Below, one piece after another: positions 8,724 to 16,092 of a stretch of DNA of 64,000 nt. Origin of the DNA: an uncultured Latescibacterota bacterium. Its GTDB lineage: Bacteria > Latescibacterota > UBA2968. The notes beneath the pieces were generated by a model, which had not been told where the DNA came from, did no database searches, and saw only the letters and a program-made list of their open reading frames with translations. The first letter of the stretch is position 1; every line of letters begins with the position of its first letter. A program made the translations under genes and the position numbers. Location: contig OX638329.1 of assembly GCA_951812755.1 (NCBI GenBank), forward strand, positions 1,845,339-1,909,338. Direction: 5' to 3'.

Positions 8724-9797
8724 TTAAAATCTATAAAATGTCTTTGCATTTTCGTACAGGATTTTTCCCAGCAATGCATCTGACAAGCCTCTGGGAATTG
8801 CGTCTATCGGCGCGTCGAAATGATAGTGTGGATAGTCCGTGGAAAACATCAGCATGTCATCGGAGTCCAGATGTCCTATGACTTGCAACAGATGTTCGGC
8901 TTCGGGCGGGGCGTCCAGGGGCTGTAGCGTCATCCGAATGTGTTCGCGGATGTATTCCGACGGTGGGCGTTTGACCCACGGGATATCGCGTCGCAGCCCT
9001 TTCCACTCTTTATCCATGCGCCACATCCAGGCAGGCATCCATGTCCAGCCGCCTTCGATGAGTATCACGCGCAGTTCTGGAAACCGATCAAACGCGCCTT
9101 CTACCACCAGACTCATGACCTGTGACTGAAATATTTGCGCCATACCGACCATTTCTTCGGCGTAGGTCGAAGGCCAACCAACGGGCGTGGGCGGCAGACT
9201 CGATGCACCGCCGTAGTGTATCCCGATGGCGAGGTCGCGTTTTACCGTTGCTTCGAATAATGGGTCGTACACGCGCTTGCCATAAGGTTGATATGATCTG
9301 ACCGGCACAATGACCTGCACAAAGCCCGGATGGTCACCAAATCGTTCAATTTCGCGTGCGGCGAGTACTGGATTTTGGCTGGGTACTACGAGGGAGGCGC
9401 GCAATCGGTCGTCTTTGTTTAACCACGCGTCGATTTGCCACTGGTTGATCGCGGTTGCAAGCGATGCGGACAGGTCCTCGTTGTGTACGCTTTGCACGCG
9501 GTAAGCACAGGTTAAGATCCCAATTTCGACATCCCAGGTGTCCAGCGCCTGTTTTTTTAGCAATCCAAAATCAGACCCCGGCGGACCATTTTTCGGCTTT
9601 GTTCCTTTTCGCGCAGATGTGGGTGCTCGCGCGGGATAATCACTCGCATTGGGTCCCACAAATGCCGATTCGTTAATGTATGCAACCCAGTGTTCTTCCA
9701 GATATGGAATCAGTGTTTTCAAACTGGGCAGTTCATTGTGAATATCACAATCGATGATGGGATGGTAGAAGGGGTTGGCAGGTGTATTGCGCGCCAT
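8724..9797 (-). CDS. Amidohydrolase 2 family metal-dependent hydrolase
   Basis: I use the ATG at 9795-9797 (MARNTPANPFYHPIIDCDIH) because the more upstream start would overlap the stop of the preceding gene. The product is 357 residues. Its first strand DCDIHNE supplies the metal-binding Asp-x-His. Later conserved points are GIHYGGAS, the VVEGAFDRFPELRVILIEGG strand, and FSTDYPHYH near the C-terminus with the final Asp of the TIM-barrel site. These fit the amidohydrolase 2 group, which includes decarboxylases of aromatic acids. It closes a four-gene minus-strand cassette (12571 to 8724) and probably acts on a sugar-acid or aromatic intermediate. That substrate is inference. Confidence 0.8.
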   Translation of the reverse strand: MARNTPANPFYHPIIDCDIHNELPSLKTLIPYLEEHWVAYINESAFVGPNASDYPARAPTSARKGTKPKNGPPGSDFGLLKKQALDTWDVEIGILTCAYRVQSVHNEDLSASLATAINQWQIDAWLNKDDRLRASLVVPSQNPVLAAREIERFGDHPGFVQVIVPVRSYQPYGKRVYDPLFEATVKRDLAIGIHYGGASSLPPTPVGWPSTYAEEMVGMAQIFQSQVMSLVVEGAFDRFPELRVILIEGGWTWMPAWMWRMDKEWKGLRRDIPWVKRPPSEYIREHIRMTLQPLDAPPEAEHLLQVIGHLDSDDMLMFSTDYPHYHFDAPIDAIPRGLSDALLGKILYENAKTFYRF

Positions 9798-9811
9798 GGT
9801 AACTGTCCTGA

Positions 9812-10624
9812 TTAATATCCCGCTCCGCGACAATACTGATACATTTTGGCACTGCGGGTCGCTTCATTTATCGCGTCTTCGCCTTCGTAAACTGGCGCGC
9901 CGGGGCAGGCTGTGACCCAGCGGTCATATCCCGTGTCTTCAAGTACGTTTGCCAGGTCTGGAAAATCCAGGGCTTCGCCGACGCCTACAGAGACCCATTG
10001 GGGCGTGAATCGTCCCTCTGCATCCCGCGTGATGTTCTCATCTGCCCAGTCCTGCAAGTGTACGTAATTGAGCTGGTCTTTAAAGTCGCGCAAGGATTGT
10101 GCAGCGTCATAGTCCCAGAGTTGTGCGTGTGATACGTCGATACACAGTTTTGCTTTTTCGAGGTGTTGCATATACAGCGTCCAGTCTTCTTTGGAATCTA
10201 CCAGCAGATTTGTGTGGATGTGATAACTCAATTCCAAATCGTATTGCGCCGCGTAATCAGCCCAGTTGTCTGCCGCTTCAGCCGCCTGTTTGATATCGTC
10301 TTCGGTGATGTCCCGATCTTTGGGTTTGGGACCGCTCATGTACATAAAGCAATCTACTTCCATCTCGGCGGCAAAATCTATTCGCCGTTTGTTGCGTTCC
10401 TGGTGTTCCCGATCGGATATTTCGGGCGATCCTTGCGCTGTGTACACGGCCATGGGCAATCCGACATTGTCGCAGATTTTCCGAATGCGACTCGCCGGTC
10501 CCAACCAATCCAGCGGCAACCGACATTCCCAGCCATCCCAGCCCGATTTTTTCAGGGCTTCAAGGGCTTGCTCCAGGTCTGGATTTCTCCATCGCAATGC
10601 ACAGTATCCGAGTTTAAATGCCAT
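9812..10624 (-). CDS. Sugar phosphate isomerase/epimerase-like TIM barrel
   Basis: This 270-residue protein has the AP-endonuclease-2/xylose-isomerase-like fold: MAFKLGYCALRW at strand 1, LKKSGWDGWECRLP at strand 2, LSYHIHTNLLVDS, KLCIDVSHAQLW and LNYVHLQDW as later barrel strands with the expected His, Asp and Glu positions. The family isomerises or epimerises sugars and inositol derivatives. It lies between the amidohydrolase and an enolase-superfamily protein with short gaps of 14 and 21 bases, which supports one transcript. A GGAGA site precedes the ATG. Confidence 0.8.
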   Translation of the reverse strand: MAFKLGYCALRWRNPDLEQALEALKKSGWDGWECRLPLDWLGPASRIRKICDNVGLPMAVYTAQGSPEISDREHQERNKRRIDFAAEMEVDCFMYMSGPKPKDRDITEDDIKQAAEAADNWADYAAQYDLELSYHIHTNLLVDSKEDWTLYMQHLEKAKLCIDVSHAQLWDYDAAQSLRDFKDQLNYVHLQDWADENITRDAEGRFTPQWVSVGVGEALDFPDLANVLEDTGYDRWVTACPGAPVYEGEDAINEATRSAKMYQYCRGAGY

Positions 10625-10645
10625 GATGATCTCCTTTCTCCCACT

Positions 10646-11884
10646 TTATCCAAATAATTCCCGATATTCTCGATCAAATGCGTCTGTTCCGTCGTCCAGT
10701 TTTAATTCCAGGCGGATGCCCGGTAGAAAGCCCGTTAGTTTGCCCGACAGGAAATCGTCGCGGTAGCTTCCGTCTGGATAATGGGTCTGTGGTCCGTCGG
10801 GCCAGCATATTGTGTGAATCTGGCGCTTTTCTTCGAGCTTAAAATCCGGATCGACGCGATAGCGTTCAATGACGTCCCAAGCGAGTTCAATACCCAATCC
10901 GGGTGTGTTGGGTACGCGTATATGCCCGCCTTCTACTTTGAAGTCTTTGACGAGTGGATGCGTCCAGATGTTCACACAGGGGATCGCGGGCCAGCGTGCG
11001 TGAGATAATACAGCGCCCAAATGTACGCCCCACATGGTGGTCAATCCCGATCCCACCAGTTGCAGCCAGAATGGCATGTTGGCCTCAGCGGCGAGGGTGC
11101 CCTGTTTCATTACGCGACTCGCGCCACCACCTACGACAAATCCATCGCATACGCCTTCGCGCACTGCTGTCATAAAGGGGGGATTGCCAAAGTGCATGGC
11201 AATGGGGCTGGCGATTTTTTGTCGCAGCAGGGCGTTGCCCGCTACGTCGTTTTGCGGGATTGGCGTTTCGACCATTGCCAGTTGGCTATATGTGTCTTCT
11301 AACCGGCGGATTAAGGGTGCGGCTTGATCCACGCCGAGCAATAGGCCGTTGAAATCCGCGTCGATTTTGAAATAGTTCGGTACAGATTTTCTGACGGCTT
11401 CAAGTTGTTCTTCGGGATAAAACCAGGGGCGTGTTTTCACCTTCATTGTGGTGAATCCGTGGTCTATCGCCGCCTGTGCTTCCATAACCCATTCTTCGGG
11501 GGTGCGGTCCTGTGACCACCACGATACGGGGCATGTTTCTCGATATTGCACGCCCAGCAGTTTGTGACACGGTACGCCGAGTGTTTTCCCAGCGGCATCG
11601 AAGAGGGCCATCTGCAAGCCAGCGCCCAGGCTGTCATCCCACAAATGATCGAATATGTTCTTTCCGCGCACGCGGGCAAATTGCTTTTCATTCGATTGCC
11701 CCCACGTATATCGCGTCAGGGTTTCGCCATATCCGGTTACTCCCGCAGAGGTCGTTATTTTGCACACATCTACAAGTGACCAAAATGGTACCCGAGTTTG
11801 TTTTACTTTTGCACACCGCGGATGAAATGGGACGTGCAGAAGGATGTGTTCAATATCCGCAACTTCGCAGTCTTTGGAGGTCAT
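10646..11884 (-). CDS. Enolase-superfamily (mandelate racemase-like) protein, unusual metal ligand
   Basis: The 412-residue protein has an N-terminal capping domain and a barrel with TTMKVKTRPWF (KxK motif on strand 2), KIDADFNG (first metal ligand Asp), MVETPIPQ (second ligand Glu) and then IAMHFGNPP, where the family normally has Glu or Asp as the third ligand but here shows His. The C-terminal segment (GGGASRVMKQGTLAAEANMP, then GLTTMWGVHLGAV) is typical. The enzyme group abstracts a proton next to a carboxylate. The His substitution may alter metal binding. The gene starts 15 bases after the stop of the beta-propeller gene and belongs to the same cassette. Confidence 0.78.
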   Translation of the reverse strand: MTSKDCEVADIEHILLHVPFHPRCAKVKQTRVPFWSLVDVCKITTSAGVTGYGETLTRYTWGQSNEKQFARVRGKNIFDHLWDDSLGAGLQMALFDAAGKTLGVPCHKLLGVQYRETCPVSWWSQDRTPEEWVMEAQAAIDHGFTTMKVKTRPWFYPEEQLEAVRKSVPNYFKIDADFNGLLLGVDQAAPLIRRLEDTYSQLAMVETPIPQNDVAGNALLRQKIASPIAMHFGNPPFMTAVREGVCDGFVVGGGASRVMKQGTLAAEANMPFWLQLVGSGLTTMWGVHLGAVLSHARWPAIPCVNIWTHPLVKDFKVEGGHIRVPNTPGLGIELAWDVIERYRVDPDFKLEEKRQIHTICWPDGPQTHYPDGSYRDDFLSGKLTGFLPGIRLELKLDDGTDAFDREYRELFG

Positions 11885-11899
11885 TTTGGATTCCCTTTG

Positions 11900-12571
11900 T
11901 TAGACAATCAACCGACCGATAGTACAATTGTGGGCGTCGCAGTACCACAGGACGCCATCGTGCATGGTCATGCCGTGTACTTCATCGGGTGCTTCTACGC
12001 GGATTACGTCGTACACGCGCCCATCTGCTGTGCCGAGTAAATTTACCGTGCCTGCAGATGTATCCGCCACCCACAGTTTATCGTCTTGCCAGGCCAATCC
12101 GTGGTTGCGGAGGCCAGGTGTCCGAAATGCGTGTTCTTCTGTCCAGGTTTCGGTATCTACCACATGTACAAATTGCGAGGGTGGGGACGCAATGTAAATT
12201 TTGCCGTCGCGCCATTCCAATCCGTGTGCGCCGGTTTCTGAGGCGCCTTCCATGCCTTCGCGCCAGGACGCGACGCCAACGCCGGGAGAATCGTATTTGG
12301 CAATGGTTTTGCCCGTTTTCATATCGAGTTTTGCTATTTGCAATTCAAATGTGGATGCAATCCACACATGTCCGCCACCGAGTGTGATTCCGCTCGAATG
12401 CTCTGTGTCTGTTTGCGCCTCAAATAGCACGTCGCCCGTTTCCCAATCTACTTTGTAAATTTTCAGATCTACCTGGTCGATAATCCACAGGCCATCTGGC
12501 GCGGCTTGCAAACCATTTGGTTGGGGACCCGGACTCTTGAAATGCTTTTCGACCTTTGCTATTTTTATCAT
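11900..12571 (-). CDS. Small beta-propeller protein (Vgb/SMP-30-like repeats)
   Basis: The 223-residue protein consists of repeated four-stranded units: PNGLQAAPDGLWIIDQVDLK, SSGITLGGGHVWIASTFELQ, GAHGLEWRDGKIYIASPPSQ, NHGLAWQDDKLWVADTSAG, VHGMTMHDGVLWYCDAHNC. Each ends in a G-hydrophobic-WxxD/S pattern of about 42 residues. Such propellers occur in lactonases and streptogramin lyases, but catalytic residues cannot be assigned. There is no signal peptide. It is the first gene of the cassette, with an AGGAG site before the ATG, so it may be a lactonase or sensor for the pathway (inference). Confidence 0.65.
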   Translation of the reverse strand: MIKIAKVEKHFKSPGPQPNGLQAAPDGLWIIDQVDLKIYKVDWETGDVLFEAQTDTEHSSGITLGGGHVWIASTFELQIAKLDMKTGKTIAKYDSPGVGVASWREGMEGASETGAHGLEWRDGKIYIASPPSQFVHVVDTETWTEEHAFRTPGLRNHGLAWQDDKLWVADTSAGTVNLLGTADGRVYDVIRVEAPDEVHGMTMHDGVLWYCDAHNCTIGRLIV

Positions 12572-12844
12572 GGTATGGCTCCTGTTGTTAAGCTGTTAGC
12601 AGTCAGCGGTCAGCAAAACCTGTGCTGTACATGAAAGCCGTCATCGCGGCATGTTTTTAGCCGCGATCCAGAAGGGTTTTGTCATTACTGTGGTTGTGGT
12701 ATTGTAAGCGGTCTGTTTCCCGCCTCTACTCATCCTAAAACCACGTATGACGTAATGTAATACATCTTTTTCTTGAGGCAAGACATTGTACTATGCTACA
12801 TTTTCTTTGACTTGTCGATTTTCGAGTGCCATTTTGTTTTTAGC
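12572..12844. other. Divergent intergenic region, 273 bp
   Basis: It separates the minus-strand cassette from the plus-strand PBP operon. It holds one short copy of the dispersed hairpin repeat (12640-12671) and an AT-rich stretch before 12845. I see no clear promoter on either strand. Confidence 0.6.
12640..12671 (+). repeat. Dispersed hairpin repeat, short form (copy a)
   Basis: The sequence contains ATCGCGGC and GCCGCGAT as a perfect 8-bp inverted repeat around an 8-base loop, followed by CCAG. It is the short form of the family described under findings. Confidence 0.75.
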
Positions 12845-13651
12845 ATGATTCGACTTCCCGAAAATATCAAGGCAATTCTTTTCCGTTGTCGCGTAAGGTA
12901 CCTGCGTCCGTTGGCGGTGACGCTGCTTCTTGTAGCCGTGCTCGGTGCAGGTGTTGCCTGGAGCGAATATCAGACCAATTGGTTTGCGCGACGCCTTGGG
13001 GTATTTTTGCTTTCGACCAATGCTTTGCGCCCTGAAAGTGGTGCGATCTGGAAGGATATTCAAGCACAGGCGCGAACTCAGCAAGCCATCGATACAGCCG
13101 ATCCTTTACCTGTGCCACGAGCGGGTTTGCCCGATGCGGTTATACGCAGTCGTTTTGAGGGTTCGCACGTGCCCGAATCTGGTATTCCAGGCTATGTCGC
13201 TATCTACAAGATACCACTGCCCGGTGTTGATCTCAATACCAGACCGCTCGGCGATGTGATCGCTAGTTTGCGGGTTTACCGCCAGGGGCTTGCGATTGTC
13301 AAAGCATTGCATTTGCCGGATGTGCATTTCCACGCGGAGGTACGCAAACAGATTGATCACCTCTACGCCCAGGTGGGCGATATTGAGGCTGTGGCGCCAG
13401 ACACCCTGGGCATAACCAATCCCGATTCGCTCAAGGCTGCTGTTTTTTTGGAACTCGCCACCGCGGTTATTCCCGATTTGAGACTGCGCGAAAAAGATGC
13501 TCTGATCAATGCGTATCAAAATGGGCAGATTGTGCAAATTTTCTTGTATCGCGACCTCGGGCGTTTTCGCGGCGAACTTTTCCGCGAAGGAAGCCAGATT
13601 CCTGTTATTTTTGAAATTGAGGCGGGTGCTGTTTCTGAAATTATGGAGTAA
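12845..13651 (+). CDS. Unknown protein with N-terminal membrane anchor, coupled to PBP1
   Basis: I prefer the ATG at 12845 (MIRLPENIKAILF), since residues upstream of it look non-coding, although no good ribosome site is visible. The 268-residue protein has one transmembrane segment near residues 20-40 (LAVTLLLVAVLGAGVAW) and a mixed alpha/beta remainder with no motif I recognise. Its stop overlaps the start of the penicillin-binding protein gene (TAATG), so the two are translationally coupled. That suggests a periplasmic partner or regulator of cell-wall synthesis, which is inference from context only. Confidence 0.6.
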   Translation: MIRLPENIKAILFRCRVRYLRPLAVTLLLVAVLGAGVAWSEYQTNWFARRLGVFLLSTNALRPESGAIWKDIQAQARTQQAIDTADPLPVPRAGLPDAVIRSRFEGSHVPESGIPGYVAIYKIPLPGVDLNTRPLGDVIASLRVYRQGLAIVKALHLPDVHFHAEVRKQIDHLYAQVGDIEAVAPDTLGITNPDSLKAAVFLELATAVIPDLRLREKDALINAYQNGQIVQIFLYRDLGRFRGELFREGSQIPVIFEIEAGAVSEIME

Positions 13652-15717
13652 TGGCACATCCTATGAAATTAATCTCACATCGCGGTTTCTTCCTTATCAT
13701 TTTGCTCATTGCCGATGTTTTGCTCATTGTATTGGGCGCGGCATGCTGGCTTGTGATTACCCTGCCGAGGCTGCCCGACGATCCCGATAGCTTATTGGCG
13801 GAGTCCGGCATCAATATTTACGCAGCTTCTGGGGAGTTGCTCTATACTGTTAATCAGCGCGTGGGGCGCGTTGGTCTCGACGAGGTGCATCCGCATTTTG
13901 TTCAGGCTGTGCTATCTATTGAAGATGCGGATTTTTATCATCACCGCGGGTATAGTATTAAAGGCATGATCGGTGCTTTTTTTAATAATATTCGACACTG
14001 GGGCAGGGTGCGGGGAGGGAGCACACTCACGCAGCAGATTGTAAAAAATATCTTTCTCACGCGAGAAAAGTTTTATGTGCGAAAATTGAAAGAAATACTT
14101 CTCGCAACGCAACTCGAAGCCCTTTTTGAACGCCACTATGGTGCGGGCTATAAAGACCGATTGTTCGAGATTTATATCAACGGCAGTTTTTACGGTGCCA
14201 ATGCTTATGGTATTGCCGATGCGGCGCAGACCTATTTTGGCAAAAGTGCCGCGGATCTTACGCTTATCGAGTCTGCAATACTTGCCGGACTTCCCAATGC
14301 GCCGAGTGTGCTCAGTCCTTTTCGCAAAGACCAATCTCGCGTTCTGGCGCGTGCTACGCTTGTCTTGAACCGCATGCAGGCATTGGGTTTTATTAGCGGA
14401 GAAGAAGTCCAGGATGCACTAACTTCGGAATTGCAACTCGTTTCTGAACGTATGCCCCAAAATCGGACGCCGTATTTTGTCGAGACGATTAAAGCCGAGG
14501 TTACACGCTTGTGGGGCGCTCAGGCACTGAGTTTTGGCGGTTTGAATATTTATACGACGCTCGATTTGTCTATGCAACAGGCTGCCGAACGAGCCGTGGC
14601 CAGAGGGTTGGCTGATCTGGATGCGCGTTTGGGATTTTCAGATTATGGCAGTGCATCATCTGATCAGCGCGCCGATTATGTTCAGGGCGCGTTAATTTGT
14701 CTGGATCCGCGCACTGGATATGTCAAAGCTATGGTGGGTGGGCGCGATATTTTTATTAGCTATTACAACCGTGCCACGCAAGCGCGTCGTCAACCGGGTT
14801 CGGGTTTTAAGCCTTTTGTGTATCTGGCGGCTTTTGAAAGCGGTGCTTTTTCGCCGGTTTCTCTTTTTAATGATACGCTGCGTACCTATCGCGTGAATGA
14901 TGAGGACTGGTCGCCCAGGAATTTTGCAGACAAATATCTGGGGCTTACGACTGCGGCGAATGCGCTGGTCAAATCGGCAAATGCGACGAGTGTGCAAATT
15001 GCAATGGATATTGGTCCCGACCGCATTGTCGATCTGGCTCAACGTCTGGGTGTTCAGAGTCGGCTCAGACCGTATCCGAGTATTGCACTGGGCGCGCAGG
15101 AGGTCACTTTGCTCGATATGGCTGTTGCCTATGGCGCGATTGCCAGTTATGGTTTTCGCGTGATGCCGACATTTATTGCGCGGATTGAGGATGCCACAGG
15201 GCACACGCGCTATGTACATCGGCCAAATCCCATGCTTGTTATCGATCCCGGACATGTGGTGATTATGGTCAATTTGATGCAACATGTTGTCAACCGCGGT
15301 ACGGGTCGTGCGATTCGCGCGCTTGGGTTTCAGGGTGCTGCTGCGGGGAAGACGGGTACTACAAATGACAATACAGATGCCTGGTTCACGGGTTTTACGC
15401 CCGATCTGGTTGCGAGTGTGTGGATTGGTTTTGACAACCGCGAGGGCGGGCGGCTGATCGAGAAAAGGAGCAGACGCCAGATTACTGGCGGTAGTGGTGC
15501 TGCACCGATATGGGCTGCGTTTATGAAGAGTATAGATAAACCATCGCGGGACTTTATTACGCCCACAGGTGTTGCCGCGCATACTGTGAATTTGCGGAGT
15601 GGTGTTGCCGATACTTCTGATGGGGCTGTGACCCTCGTTCTGCCCGAAGGTGTGGTGCCCAATACGCCGGCAGATACGTTGCGGTTTCTGCGGTTGGAGA
15701 GAGAAGTAACCCCTTAG
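13651..15717 (+). CDS. Class A penicillin-binding protein (PBP1, GT51 plus transpeptidase)
   Basis: The 688-residue protein has one N-terminal transmembrane helix. Residues about 60-240 form a GT51 glycosyltransferase with SIEDADFYHHRGYS (catalytic Glu) and RGGSTLTQQIVKNIFL. The transpeptidase follows: PGSGFKPF gives the SxxK serine, KSANAT matches the SxN motif, and GKTGTTNDNTDAWF contains the KTG box. It polymerises and cross-links peptidoglycan in the periplasm. The start overlaps the previous stop. An alternative ATG lies 12 bases inside (MKLISHRGF). A very stable terminator follows the gene. Confidence 0.93.
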   Translation: MAHPMKLISHRGFFLIILLIADVLLIVLGAACWLVITLPRLPDDPDSLLAESGINIYAASGELLYTVNQRVGRVGLDEVHPHFVQAVLSIEDADFYHHRGYSIKGMIGAFFNNIRHWGRVRGGSTLTQQIVKNIFLTREKFYVRKLKEILLATQLEALFERHYGAGYKDRLFEIYINGSFYGANAYGIADAAQTYFGKSAADLTLIESAILAGLPNAPSVLSPFRKDQSRVLARATLVLNRMQALGFISGEEVQDALTSELQLVSERMPQNRTPYFVETIKAEVTRLWGAQALSFGGLNIYTTLDLSMQQAAERAVARGLADLDARLGFSDYGSASSDQRADYVQGALICLDPRTGYVKAMVGGRDIFISYYNRATQARRQPGSGFKPFVYLAAFESGAFSPVSLFNDTLRTYRVNDEDWSPRNFADKYLGLTTAANALVKSANATSVQIAMDIGPDRIVDLAQRLGVQSRLRPYPSIALGAQEVTLLDMAVAYGAIASYGFRVMPTFIARIEDATGHTRYVHRPNPMLVIDPGHVVIMVNLMQHVVNRGTGRAIRALGFQGAAAGKTGTTNDNTDAWFTGFTPDLVASVWIGFDNREGGRLIEKRSRRQITGGSGAAPIWAAFMKSIDKPSRDFITPTGVAAHTVNLRSGVADTSDGAVTLVLPEGVVPNTPADTLRFLRLEREVTP

Positions 15718-15788
15718 CCTCTCTTGGTACCCTGCTGGCGTTCCCGGAAGGGGTGTTGCACTCAATCTGTGTTTCAATGCTGTTGCGG

Positions 15789-15861
15789 TAAGCCAGACTG
15801 GTTGTATCGTCGGACGATATGTCGTCTGATGATACAAGACCCTATCTGGCTTTTATTTTTT
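15789..15861 (+). terminator. Strong nested-hairpin terminator after PBP1
   Basis: The outer stem AAGCCAGA/TCTGGCTT encloses an inner stem TTGTATCGTCGGACGA/TCGTCTGATGATACAA with 14 of 16 pairs. TTTTATTTTTTAT follows directly. Confidence 0.8.
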
Positions 15862-15934
15862 ATAAAAAAAACAGGTATTTAGAGTGCGTCTAATATTTCG
15901 TTTAAACAAGGGATTTGCTTGTCGGATTTGTATT

Positions 15935-15970
15935 AGGCGATATATCGTCCAAATGGTATGAAATATCGCC
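15935..15970. repeat. Inverted repeat AGGCGATAT...ATATCGCCT
   Basis: Nine-base arms pair perfectly around an 18-base loop, followed by TATATTATTTTTAT. It could be a second terminator or an operator for the gene at 16093. Confidence 0.5.
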
Positions 15971-16092
15971 TATATTATTTTTATATCTTAAATAAAAACA
16001 ATATTTTATATATAAATTACTCTTTACGTAAACTCATATCGACATATATTTTCAAAGGTATGCATATTTCAACGACGTAAAGGGAGGGTACA

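Larger units (their letters stand above)
15718..16092. other. Intergenic region, 375 bp
   Basis: It contains the PBP1 terminator (15789-15861), a second perfect inverted repeat (15935-15970), and then a very AT-rich stretch (about 15970-16070) leading to the AAAGGGAGGG ribosome site of the vWA/FGE gene. The AT-rich part is a plausible promoter region but no single -35/-10 pair stands out. Confidence 0.6.

Noticed and set aside
14692-15837. Long minus-strand frame opposite the PBP1 gene
   Set aside because: It overlaps the transpeptidase domain and the PBP1 terminator and encodes no recognisable domain.
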